From NCBI GenBank assembly GCA_964350605.1, contig CAYGKP010000127.1:1-7538 (forward strand): 7,538 nucleotides of DNA. Direction: 5' to 3'. Under the pieces are notes generated by a model that saw nothing but the letters and a program-made list of their open reading frames with translations, was not told the origin of the DNA and ran no database searches. Origin of the DNA: CAYGKP01 sp964350605. GTDB lineage: Bacteria; Bacteroidota; Bacteroidia; Cytophagales; JAAEPT01. The translations under genes were made by a program, and so were the position numbers. Positions 1 to 5,657 of this stretch are shown here, in pieces; position 1 is the first letter of the stretch, and every line of letters starts with the position of its first letter.

Positions 1-315
1 ATCGAGGACGGGGCCTTCATTGGCTCGCGTTGCATCGTGGTCGAGGGGGCTCGCGTCGGAAAGGAAGCGGTCCTGGGCGCGGGTGTGACGATCACCAAGT
101 CAACCAAGATTGTCGATGTGACGGGCAAAGAGGCGAAGGAGTACCGGGGCTATGTGCCGCCGCGTTCAGTGGTCATTCCGGGCATGCGCTCGAAGCGGTT
201 CCCGGCGGGTGATTTCCAGATTCCTTGCGCCCTCATCATTGGCCAGCGCAAGCCTTCGACTGACCTGAAGACCTCGCTCAACGAGGCCCTACGAGAGAAC
301 GATGTGGCGGTGTAA
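1..315 (+). CDS. dapD: 2,3,4,5-tetrahydropyridine-2,6-dicarboxylate N-succinyltransferase, C-terminal part (5' end outside window)
   Basis: The reading frame is open from base 1 and ends at TAA 313-315, giving the last 104 residues of a protein that is usually about 270 residues long. DapD transfers succinyl from succinyl-CoA to tetrahydrodipicolinate in the succinylase branch of lysine and meso-diaminopimelate synthesis, in the cytosol. The visible part holds the last left-handed beta-helix hexapeptide turns (IEDGAFIGSRCIVVEG, then VGKEAVLGAGVTITKSTKI). The family's C-terminal region follows, with YVPPRSVVIPG, a segment reading CALIIGQRKPSTDLKTSLNE, and the tail LRENDVAV. That ending is typical of Bacteroidota DapD as I remember it. 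An intrinsic terminator lies 20 bases after the stop, so dapD is the last gene of its transcript. In-frame ATGs inside this stretch are internal methionines, not starts. Confidence 0.95.
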   Translation: MEDGAFIGSRCIVVEGARVGKEAVLGAGVTITKSTKIVDVTGKEAKEYRGYVPPRSVVIPGMRSKRFPAGDFQIPCALIIGQRKPSTDLKTSLNEALRENDVAV

Positions 316-335
316 TTGACCTTACGATTTCAACG

Positions 336-365
336 AAAGCCCGCCGGAAACAGCGGGCTTTTTTT
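336..365 (+). terminator. Rho-independent terminator after dapD
   Basis: AAAGCCCGC (336-344) pairs with GCGGGCTTT (353-361) across an 8-base loop, giving a 9-bp perfect GC-rich stem. The run of seven T residues at 359-365 overlaps the stem's last pairs and continues past it. It separates dapD from the downstream secreted-protein genes. On the opposite strand the T run is short, so it looks one-directional. Confidence 0.92.
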
Positions 366-421
366 ATGCCCACACCGCAGCCCAACCCGCCTGCTTCCAG
401 CCTTACAGGACGGGGATTTCA

Positions 422-452
422 TTTGGACTTCCGGTCAATTCTGCTAGCTTAG
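422..452 (+). promoter_or_regulatory. Candidate Bacteroidota-type promoter for the first secreted protein gene
   Basis: TTTG at 422-425 and TAGCTTAG at 445-452 are 19 bp apart. This matches the Bacteroidota pattern (-33 TTTG, -7 TAnnTTTG) with one mismatch in the -7 element. Transcription would start near 457-460, leaving an A-rich leader of about 35 bases before ATG 495, which suits translation without Shine-Dalgarno pairing. It sits between the dapD terminator and the gene, where a promoter is needed. The match is by eye only. Confidence 0.45.
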
Positions 453-494
453 AAAGGGAACGCAACAGAAAACAAAACCCCTCCAAACCTGCTT

Positions 495-1295
495 ATGAAG
501 CTTCGATCTTTGATTTCAACCCTACTTTTTACTACCCCCCTCACCATCGCCGTCGGACAGGAATACAACGGCACACCCTGCGACGAGCCCGGCAACCCCG
601 CCCTCACCAAACTCGCTGAACAGAACCGCATCGAGGTCACCCTCCGCGAAGGCCGAAATGGCACCTACGACACCTGGTCGACCACGTACCTGGCGCCCCA
701 AACTGAAGAGCCAGCCCTTCCCGAGAACGCCACTGAGCTGAACATCGCCGAGGGCATGCTCTACGAAAAGCACCTGTGGACCTGCATGTACTCCGCCCAG
801 ATGCTCAATGACAATCACACGACCACAGCCTGGATCGAAGCTGCCGAAGGCAACGGCATCGGCGAAGTCGTCGTCGTTGGCGAGCTGAATCCGTTACTAC
901 CCATCGAAATCTATTCCGGCTTCGGGAAGACCGAGAAAACCTTTGCAGATCATGCCCGGCCCAAGGCGCTGGAAGTAATGTTGCTGGTTTCCGATACCGT
1001 CGATCGGGGAGGTGCTGAATACGTCTTCAAAGGACTGGAAGTGGCACATCGTGAAAACGTTGATCTGGAAGACCACAGAGGCTATCAAACCCTGCCGCTG
1101 TCCGAGGACTTTTTCCGTAATGCCAAGCAAGTGCTCGCCAATTATACCCCCGAGCCCATGGCCCGTTGGAATGGCGAAGACGATTTCCCGGTCCTCATTG
1201 GTCTGCGTGTGCTGGATGCTTACACCAGTGATGCCTCGACTGATCTGGCCATTTCCGAGCTGCGTAACCAGCCTGAGGCTGAGCTGAAACGCTAG
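495..1295 (+). CDS. Secreted protein with a NADase-type glycan-binding (discoidin-like) module, copy 1
   Basis: This 266-residue protein begins with a signal peptide of about 20-22 residues (basic MKLR, then a hydrophobic stretch). No lipobox is visible, so it is probably released to the periplasm or outside rather than lipid-anchored. Residues 56-67 read NGTYDTWSTTYL. The core module spans about 95-260: WTCMYSA (C97), TAWIEAAEGNGIGEVVVV (112-129), PIEIYSGFGK (136-145), RPKALEV, YQTLPLSE, VLDAY, and ISELR near the end. This order matches the family named for the carbohydrate-binding domain of streptococcal NADase: an exposed Trp strand, GxGE, an NGY-like strand, RPK and a terminal ISE strand. 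No catalytic, transmembrane or C-terminal sorting domain is visible. The next gene is a paralogue of equal length in the same order. The family name is by pattern recognition; ligand and role are unknown. No Shine-Dalgarno sequence precedes the ATG. Confidence 0.8.
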   Translation: MKLRSLISTLLFTTPLTIAVGQEYNGTPCDEPGNPALTKLAEQNRIEVTLREGRNGTYDTWSTTYLAPQTEEPALPENATELNIAEGMLYEKHLWTCMYSAQMLNDNHTTTAWIEAAEGNGIGEVVVVGELNPLLPIEIYSGFGKTEKTFADHARPKALEVMLLVSDTVDRGGAEYVFKGLEVAHRENVDLEDHRGYQTLPLSEDFFRNAKQVLANYTPEPMARWNGEDDFPVLIGLRVLDAYTSDASTDLAISELRNQPEAELKR

Positions 1296-1337
1296 TCAAA
1301 CGCAATGGTGATGGGCAGAATCTGGCCCAAGAATTGC

Positions 1338-1345
1338 TAACTAGG
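1338..1345 (+). promoter_or_regulatory. Weak candidate -7 element before the second secreted protein gene
   Basis: TAACTAGG matches four of the six fixed positions of TAnnTTTG. It lies in a short block (TGCTAACTAGG) resembling the block that carries the better -7 element before copy 1 (TGCTAGCTTAG). No TTTG-like element sits at the right distance upstream, so it may be a decayed or regulated promoter, or only a relic of the duplication. Confidence 0.2.
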
Positions 1346-1366
1346 GGGAACCAAACGGTTCTCCCT
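1343..1366 (+). promoter_or_regulatory. Stable hairpin directly before the start codon of copy 2
   Basis: AGGGGGAACC (1343-1352) pairs with GGTTCTCCCT (1357-1366) around the loop AAAC (1353-1356). That gives ten base pairs, one of them G-U, ending one base before ATG 1368. Only TT follows on the plus strand and no T run appears on the minus strand, so it is a poor intrinsic terminator. Its position suggests an RNA structure that would limit ribosome access on any transcript reading through from copy 1. The structure is visible in the sequence; the function is inferred. Confidence 0.5.
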
Positions 1367-1367
1367 T

Positions 1368-2168
1368 ATGCGTTATTACGGACTCTTCTTATTGCTTGCG
1401 CTGCCCGTTTGGGGTCATGCGCAGATGTACGATGGTGTGGCTTGCGAGCCCGATCCCTTCGCGAGGGAAAGGCTGGGCGAGATCGAAAGTGAAGGACACC
1501 CGCTCGGAAGCTACGTGCTGACCGATGGCCCCACTGGTGCTTTCTCGAATTGGTCAACCAGCTTTCTAAAGCCAAGCGGTTCGGCACCTGCAAAGACTTG
1601 GACAGAAGGGGAAACCCCCGAACCGGATCAAGAGGAAGAGTGGGCCATTGCGCGAGATGAGTGGAGCTGCATGTACTCCGCCATGTCGGCGCAGGATGGT
1701 CGCCCGGAGACCGCTTGGGTGGAAGGCGTAAAAGGCTATGGGAAAGGCGAGAAGGTGGTCATCGCTTGGGGCAAGCCGGATCGTCCGCTGGAAATCTGGG
1801 CGGGCTACGGCAAGAGCGAGTCGCTCCACAAGAAGAACAGCCGTCCGAAGACCGTTCGTGTCCATTTGATGACCGCCGAGTACATCGGGGCGAATCAGTA
1901 CGGCATGACCTACGACGACATCTGGTACCGCGCCTCTTGCGAGGTGACCCTTAAGGATTACAACGGTTACCAGCCCCTGCCGCTTTCCGAGAGCTTTCAA
2001 AAAATGGTCACGAGCGTTCAAACCCACAGTCGCCCCGAGGACATCGATTGGCCAGAGGACAGTTGGGTGCCCTTGCTGATCGCCATCGAAATCCTGGATG
2101 TGTACCCCGGCAGCAAATGGGACGATGTGTGCATCTCTGAGGTGCGCTGGAAGCCCTTCGAAAAGTAA
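1368..2168 (+). CDS. Secreted protein with a NADase-type glycan-binding (discoidin-like) module, copy 2
   Basis: This 266-residue protein is a paralogue of the gene 72 bases upstream. The signal peptide is MRYYGLFLLLALPVWGHA, with likely cleavage before Q19. No lipobox or C-terminal sorting domain is visible. Residues 57-67 (GAFSNWSTSFL) and the acidic spacer at 78-92 precede the core module. The core runs WSCMYSA (C101), TAWVEGVKGYGKGEKVVI (115-132), PLEIWAGYGK (140-149), RPKTVRVHL, LKDYNGYQPLPLSE, IAIEILDVYPGSKWDD (238-253) and CISEVRW (255-261). This copy keeps the family's usual ending (DVYPGSKWDDVCISE), which copy 1 has lost, so it is the closer match. Cysteines are C26, C101, C191 and C255; they could form disulfides in an oxidising compartment. 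The module usually binds sugar, but no enzyme domain is fused here and the ligand is unknown. The start is fixed by the signal peptide; a strong hairpin abuts it. Confidence 0.83.
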   Translation: MRYYGLFLLLALPVWGHAQMYDGVACEPDPFARERLGEIESEGHPLGSYVLTDGPTGAFSNWSTSFLKPSGSAPAKTWTEGETPEPDQEEEWAIARDEWSCMYSAMSAQDGRPETAWVEGVKGYGKGEKVVIAWGKPDRPLEIWAGYGKSESLHKKNSRPKTVRVHLMTAEYIGANQYGMTYDDIWYRASCEVTLKDYNGYQPLPLSESFQKMVTSVQTHSRPEDIDWPEDSWVPLLIAIEILDVYPGSKWDDVCISEVRWKPFEK

Positions 2169-2203
2169 GCAGCGCTGGGGTCGACATTCCGCGCATCCTC
2201 TCG

Positions 2204-2211
2204 TACTTTGG
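2204..2211 (+). promoter_or_regulatory. Weak candidate -7 element before the polyamine operon
   Basis: TACTTTGG fits TAnnTTTG with one mismatch and would start transcription about 15 bases before ATG 2235. No matching -33 TTTG lies 19-21 bp upstream, so support is weak. A promoter somewhere in the 66-base gap 2169-2234 is plausible, because gene function changes here, but read-through from the secreted-protein genes is equally possible: no terminator lies between. Confidence 0.22.
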
Positions 2212-2234
2212 GCCCCGAACTTGACGGTCCACAC

Positions 2235-3455
2235 ATGTCTGCTACACCTCCACTTATTCCCCGAAAACTCCTGATCATTGGCGCCGGTGGCGTCAGCAAT
2301 GTGGTCGTGCGCAAGTGCGCGCGGATGCCACAGGCCTTCTCGGAAATCCTGCTCGCGAGCCGCACCAAGTCGAAGTGCGACGCGATTGCCGCCAGTGTCG
2401 ACGGCTCGGTGCCCGTGAAGACCGCCCAGATCGACGCGGACGACGTGCCCGCCCTCACGGCCCTGATGAAGGACTTCACGCCCTACATGGTCATTAACGT
2501 GGCCTTGCCCTACCAGGACCTGCACATCATGGATGCCTGTTTGGAGGCCGGTGTTCACTACATGGACACGGCCAACTACGAGCCCAAGGACGTGGCCCAT
2601 TTCGAGTATTCCTGGCAGTGGGCCTATCAGGATAAGTTCATGTCAAAGGGCTTGATGGCGCTGCTCGGTTGCGGCTTCGACCCGGGCGTGACGGGCATTT
2701 TCACTGCCCATGCGGCCAAGCATCACTTCGACGAGATTCAGTACCTGGACATCGTCGACGCAAACGCAGGCGACCACGGCAAAGCCTTCGCCACCAACTT
2801 CAACCCCGAGATCAACATCCGCGAGATCACCCAGCCGGGTCGCTATTGGGAAAATGGCGCGTGGGTCGAGATTCCTGCGATGAGCCAGCACCGCCCCATT
2901 GAGTACCCAGAAGTGGGTCCCAAGGAATCCTACATCCTCTTTCACGAGGAACTCGAATCACTGGTCAAAAACTTCCCCAGCCTCAAGCGCGCGCGTTTCT
3001 GGATGACCTTCGGGCAGGCCTACATCACCCACCTGGAAGTGCTCCAGAACGTGGGCATGACTTCGATCCAGCCGATCAAGTACAAAGGCATGGACATCGT
3101 GCCTCTGGAGTTCCTCAAGGCGCTGCTGCCCGAACCCGGTTCGCTGGGCGAGAACTACACGGGCCAAACCTCGATCGGTTGCCGCATCCACGGCCTGAAA
3201 GACGGCAAGGAGATCGGCTACTACATCTGGAACAACTGCCAGCACCAATGGGCCTACGAGGATACGGGGGGGCAGGGCGTGGCCTACACCACGGGTGTGC
3301 CCGCGATGATCGGCGCGAAGATGATGTGCGAGGGCACCTGGATGAAGCCGGGCGTCTTCAACGTCGAGGAAATGGACCCCGATCCGTTCCTCGCCGACCT
3401 CAGCGAGCACGGCTTGCCTTGGCACGAGGAGTTCGGGATTGAGAAGCTGGCCTAG
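2235..3455 (+). CDS. Carboxynorspermidine/carboxyspermidine synthase (saccharopine dehydrogenase-like)
   Basis: This NADPH-dependent enzyme condenses L-aspartate beta-semialdehyde with a diamine and reduces the imine, giving carboxynorspermidine from 1,3-diaminopropane or carboxyspermidine from putrescine. The protein has 406 residues, close to the family's roughly 400-415. A Rossmann nucleotide-binding loop is at 12-22 (LLIIGAGGVSN), followed by ASRTKSKC. Family blocks follow: GCGFDPGVTGIF (145-156), DANAGDHG (175-182), FATNFNPEINIRE (185-197), HEELESL (237-243), RFWMTFGQAY (254-263), QTSIGCRIHG, YTTGVPAMIGAKMM (351-364) and DPDPF (381-385). ATG 2235 is preferred over the in-frame TTG at 2208, because family members begin only a few residues before the Rossmann strand and the extra nine residues look untranslated. 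The decarboxylase starts 11 bases after the stop, so the two form one operon. Which diamine is used cannot be told from the sequence. Confidence 0.93.
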   Translation: MSATPPLIPRKLLIIGAGGVSNVVVRKCARMPQAFSEILLASRTKSKCDAIAASVDGSVPVKTAQIDADDVPALTALMKDFTPYMVINVALPYQDLHIMDACLEAGVHYMDTANYEPKDVAHFEYSWQWAYQDKFMSKGLMALLGCGFDPGVTGIFTAHAAKHHFDEIQYLDIVDANAGDHGKAFATNFNPEINIREITQPGRYWENGAWVEIPAMSQHRPIEYPEVGPKESYILFHEELESLVKNFPSLKRARFWMTFGQAYITHLEVLQNVGMTSIQPIKYKGMDIVPLEFLKALLPEPGSLGENYTGQTSIGCRIHGLKDGKEIGYYIWNNCQHQWAYEDTGGQGVAYTTGVPAMIGAKMMCEGTWMKPGVFNVEEMDPDPFLADLSEHGLPWHEEFGIEKLA

Positions 3456-3466
3456 ACAACGCAAGG

Positions 3467-4603
3467 TTGGAACCCAACTGGTCTGAAATCCCCTCGCCCT
3501 GTTTCGTTTTGAACGAGGCGAAGCTGCGCGCGAACCTTTCGCTGATCCAGCGAGTGCACGAGGAGTCGGGCGCGGACATTCTGCTCGCCCTCAAAGGCTT
3601 CTCGCTCTGGAAGGCGTTCCCGATCCTAAAGGAGTACCTGCAAGGCGCAACGGCCAGCTCGCTGAACGAAGCCAAGCTGATCGCGGACGAATGGGGAGAC
3701 AAAGCTCACCTCTGTTTTCCTGTCTACCGGGAGGAGGAGTTTGATGAGCTGCTGCCCATCGCTTCCCACATCACCTTCAACAGCACGAGCCAAGCCGAGC
3801 GGTTTGCGCCCCGCTGTGGAAAGGAACACAAGCTGGCTCTGCGCCTGAATCCTGAGGTCTCGCTGGTCGAGACGGACTTGTACAACCCCAGCTCGCCGGG
3901 CTCACGCTTGGGCGTGACTTCCGCCCTAGTCCCTGAAAGGCTCCCGGAGGGCATCACAGGGCTCCACGTGCACAACCTCTGTGAATCCAGCAGCCAAGAC
4001 CTCGAAACCACACTGAAGGCCGTAGAGGTCAAGTTTGGCGGCTACCTTGAACAAGCTTCGTGGATGAACCTCGGTGGTGGCCACCTAATGACCCGAGAGG
4101 GCTATGATGTGGAGCACCTGATTGGCTTGTTGCGCGACTTCAAAGCCAAGTGGGGGCTGGAGGAACTGATCCTCGAACCTGGTGCCGCGCATGTCTGGCA
4201 GACCGGCGAGCTGATGGCCTCGGTCGTTGACATGTTGGAGCGGGCGGGGAAGACAATCCTGATGCTTGACATCTCGGTCTCAGCTCACATGCCCGATTGT
4301 TTGGAGATGCCTTACCAAGCCCGCATCCGTGGCGTGAAGTTTTGGAAGGAGGGAGATGGCACGAAGTACCGCGTCGGCGGGATGACTTGTTTGGCTGGCG
4401 ACGTGATGGGCGACTACTCGTTTGCGCGCAAACCGCAGGTTGGCGATCGCATCGTTTTCGAGGACATGATGCACTACACGATGGTCAAGACGACGATGTT
4501 CAATGGTGTGGCCCATCCAGCCATCGGGCTCTGGACCGCTGTGGGTAACTTTGTATCTTACCGAACGTTCGGTTACCAGGATTACAAGGCAAGGATCGCC
4601 TAG
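3467..4603 (+). CDS. nspC: Carboxynorspermidine/carboxyspermidine decarboxylase
   Basis: This PLP-dependent fold-III decarboxylase (alanine-racemase-like barrel) removes CO2 from carboxynorspermidine or carboxyspermidine and so completes the polyamine route begun by the preceding gene. The product has 378 residues. The PLP-binding lysine is K43 in LLALKGFSLW. Further family blocks are LHVHNLCESS (166-175), NLGGGH (201-206), LEPG (236-239, phosphate site), AHMPDCLEMPYQ (273-284) and TCLAGDVMGDYSF (307-319). The last carries the probable catalytic Cys308 and Asp312 from the other subunit of the dimer. The start is a TTG: the frame has a stop at 3440-3442 and no ATG or GTG before the conserved SPCFVLNEAKL, so TTG 3467 is the only sensible choice. 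AAGG touches the start codon, too close to be a normal Shine-Dalgarno sequence. The stop lies 3 bp from that of the opposing glycosyltransferase gene. Confidence 0.93.
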   Translation: MEPNWSEIPSPCFVLNEAKLRANLSLIQRVHEESGADILLALKGFSLWKAFPILKEYLQGATASSLNEAKLIADEWGDKAHLCFPVYREEEFDELLPIASHITFNSTSQAERFAPRCGKEHKLALRLNPEVSLVETDLYNPSSPGSRLGVTSALVPERLPEGITGLHVHNLCESSSQDLETTLKAVEVKFGGYLEQASWMNLGGGHLMTREGYDVEHLIGLLRDFKAKWGLEELILEPGAAHVWQTGELMASVVDMLERAGKTILMLDISVSAHMPDCLEMPYQARIRGVKFWKEGDGTKYRVGGMTCLAGDVMGDYSFARKPQVGDRIVFEDMMHYTMVKTTMFNGVAHPAIGLWTAVGNFVSYRTFGYQDYKARIA

Positions 4604-4606
4604 GGG

Positions 4607-5632
4607 CTAGTCAAGGGGTCTGTACAGCCCAAGTGCTCGGAGTTGCTCGTAGTCGTCAGCGCGAATGGAGTGCGCCGGATCGTAGAAGGATTCCACGCCC
4701 GTTTCCAGGCCCCGTAAATAGGCTTTGTATTCGGAGGCTTGGTTATAATGAACCTCACGTTTCACTTCTTTTTCAACATTGGCTACAAAATCCTGAAGAA
4801 ACTTCGTGTGCCAAACAATGCCCAAGGCGGTAGAGAATTTCGCATCCACCGAGTGGATGCCCTTCGAGACATAGGTATCCTGGGAAAACTGAACCAGCAT
4901 GGCTTTGCTCAAGCAAGCCTTTGTGCCAAAAACACGCCGTCGCAAACCGCCGTAGATCAAGTTGACCGGATAGCGGTGGCTGGTTTTATGGTTGTGAAGA
5001 ATGCCAGGCTCCCACAGAACCCCTCCCTGATCAATGTAGGGGAGTTTAGGAAGCGGATCTTCACCTGGCTTGACGTTCACTTGGTCGAAGGGTAGGTCGG
5101 AATAGCGGTCGAGCAGCAGGCCATACAACGCGTGCTCGCCCCGCGCTTCCAGTTTTTCAATGACTTGTGGAAGGTCATCGTACCCTGGCACCTCGATCAA
5201 CTCATCGCCATCAGCCATCACAATCCATCGACCGATGGCGTATCGTTCCAATACCGCTTCCATCCAATGCCAATTGTCAGCAAAGCTTGTATTCTGGGTT
5301 GTCCATACATGAACGGCGGGATCTGTGTTGAGAATTCTGAGTGTGGCTGCGTCCGAGTCATTGGAAATGATCAGAAACCGGTCAACGCCCAGCCGCTTGT
5401 AATGTGAAAGCCAATGGGGCAGGCGTAGCGATTCACAGTGTAGGTGGGCCACCAGCCAAAGCTCGCCTTCACCAGTTGGCAGGGGCCTAGTTGGCCCGAC
5501 GAGATTCTCTCGAAATATCCGATCGGTCTTGCGCCGATAACGTTTTCGGGCCCCCACACGCTTGATCAATTCCCCTGGCAGCTTCAGAAGGCGTTTGCGG
5601 TAATAGCGTAGTTGTTGTTTGCTGAGGCCCAT
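4607..5632 (-). CDS. Glycosyltransferase, family 2-like, diverged copy
   Basis: This 341-residue protein has no signal peptide or clear transmembrane segment. It resembles the Glyco_tranf_2_4 group of GT-A-fold enzymes: LWLVAHLHCESLRLPHWL (59-75), LGVDRFLIISNDSDAAT (81-97), WHWMEAVLERYAIGRWIVMADGDELIEVPG (121-150) with the metal-binding D141-G-D143, and GIVWHTKFLQD (271-281). A basic N-terminus (1-36, rich in K and R) could sit on the inner membrane face. Such enzymes usually add sugars to cell-surface glycans; donor and acceptor are unknown. It is a paralogue of the gene 25 bases upstream on the same strand, equal in length, with the DxD at the same residues and the same YRP ending. Compared with that copy, the usual NE is C66-E67 and the usual SxDGT is S93-D-A-A-T. 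Activity may therefore be altered. No Shine-Dalgarno sequence is visible. Confidence 0.85.
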   Translation of the reverse strand: MGLSKQQLRYYRKRLLKLPGELIKRVGARKRYRRKTDRIFRENLVGPTRPLPTGEGELWLVAHLHCESLRLPHWLSHYKRLGVDRFLIISNDSDAATLRILNTDPAVHVWTTQNTSFADNWHWMEAVLERYAIGRWIVMADGDELIEVPGYDDLPQVIEKLEARGEHALYGLLLDRYSDLPFDQVNVKPGEDPLPKLPYIDQGGVLWEPGILHNHKTSHRYPVNLIYGGLRRRVFGTKACLSKAMLVQFSQDTYVSKGIHSVDAKFSTALGIVWHTKFLQDFVANVEKEVKREVHYNQASEYKAYLRGLETGVESFYDPAHSIRADDYEQLRALGLYRPLD

Positions 5633-5657
5633 GGCGCGACTTATTTAGGTACTGCCG

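Noticed and set aside
1311..1328. GGGC / GCCC inverted repeat after the stop of copy 1
   Set aside because: Only four base pairs hold and no T run follows, so it is not supported as a terminator.
2208..2234. Earlier TTG start for the polyamine synthase
   Set aside because: It would add nine residues unlike the family and begin within the candidate -7 element; ATG 2235 gives the expected short lead into the Rossmann strand.
1566..2600. Long minus-strand open frame of 344 codons
   Set aside because: It lies antisense across copy 2 and the start of the polyamine synthase, both well supported. Its translation is rich in His, Val, Gly and Arg and shows no recognisable domain. It is a by-product of GC-rich codon use on the plus strand.
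2958..3464. Minus-strand open frame of 168 codons
   Set aside because: It is fully antisense to the conserved C-terminal half of the synthase, has no recognisable motif, and has the Leu/Val/His/Asp composition typical of a shadow frame.
4560..4573. Perfect 14-base palindrome ACCGAACGTTCGGT near the end of nspC
   Set aside because: It encodes conserved-looking residues YRTFGY, can form only a 5-bp stem with no T run, and appears once. A chance palindrome or weak structure is the simpler reading.
4603..4630. GGGGCT and AGCCC pairing across the convergent junction as a possible terminator
   Set aside because: The stem is only 5 bp with a 17-base loop, and no T run follows on either strand.
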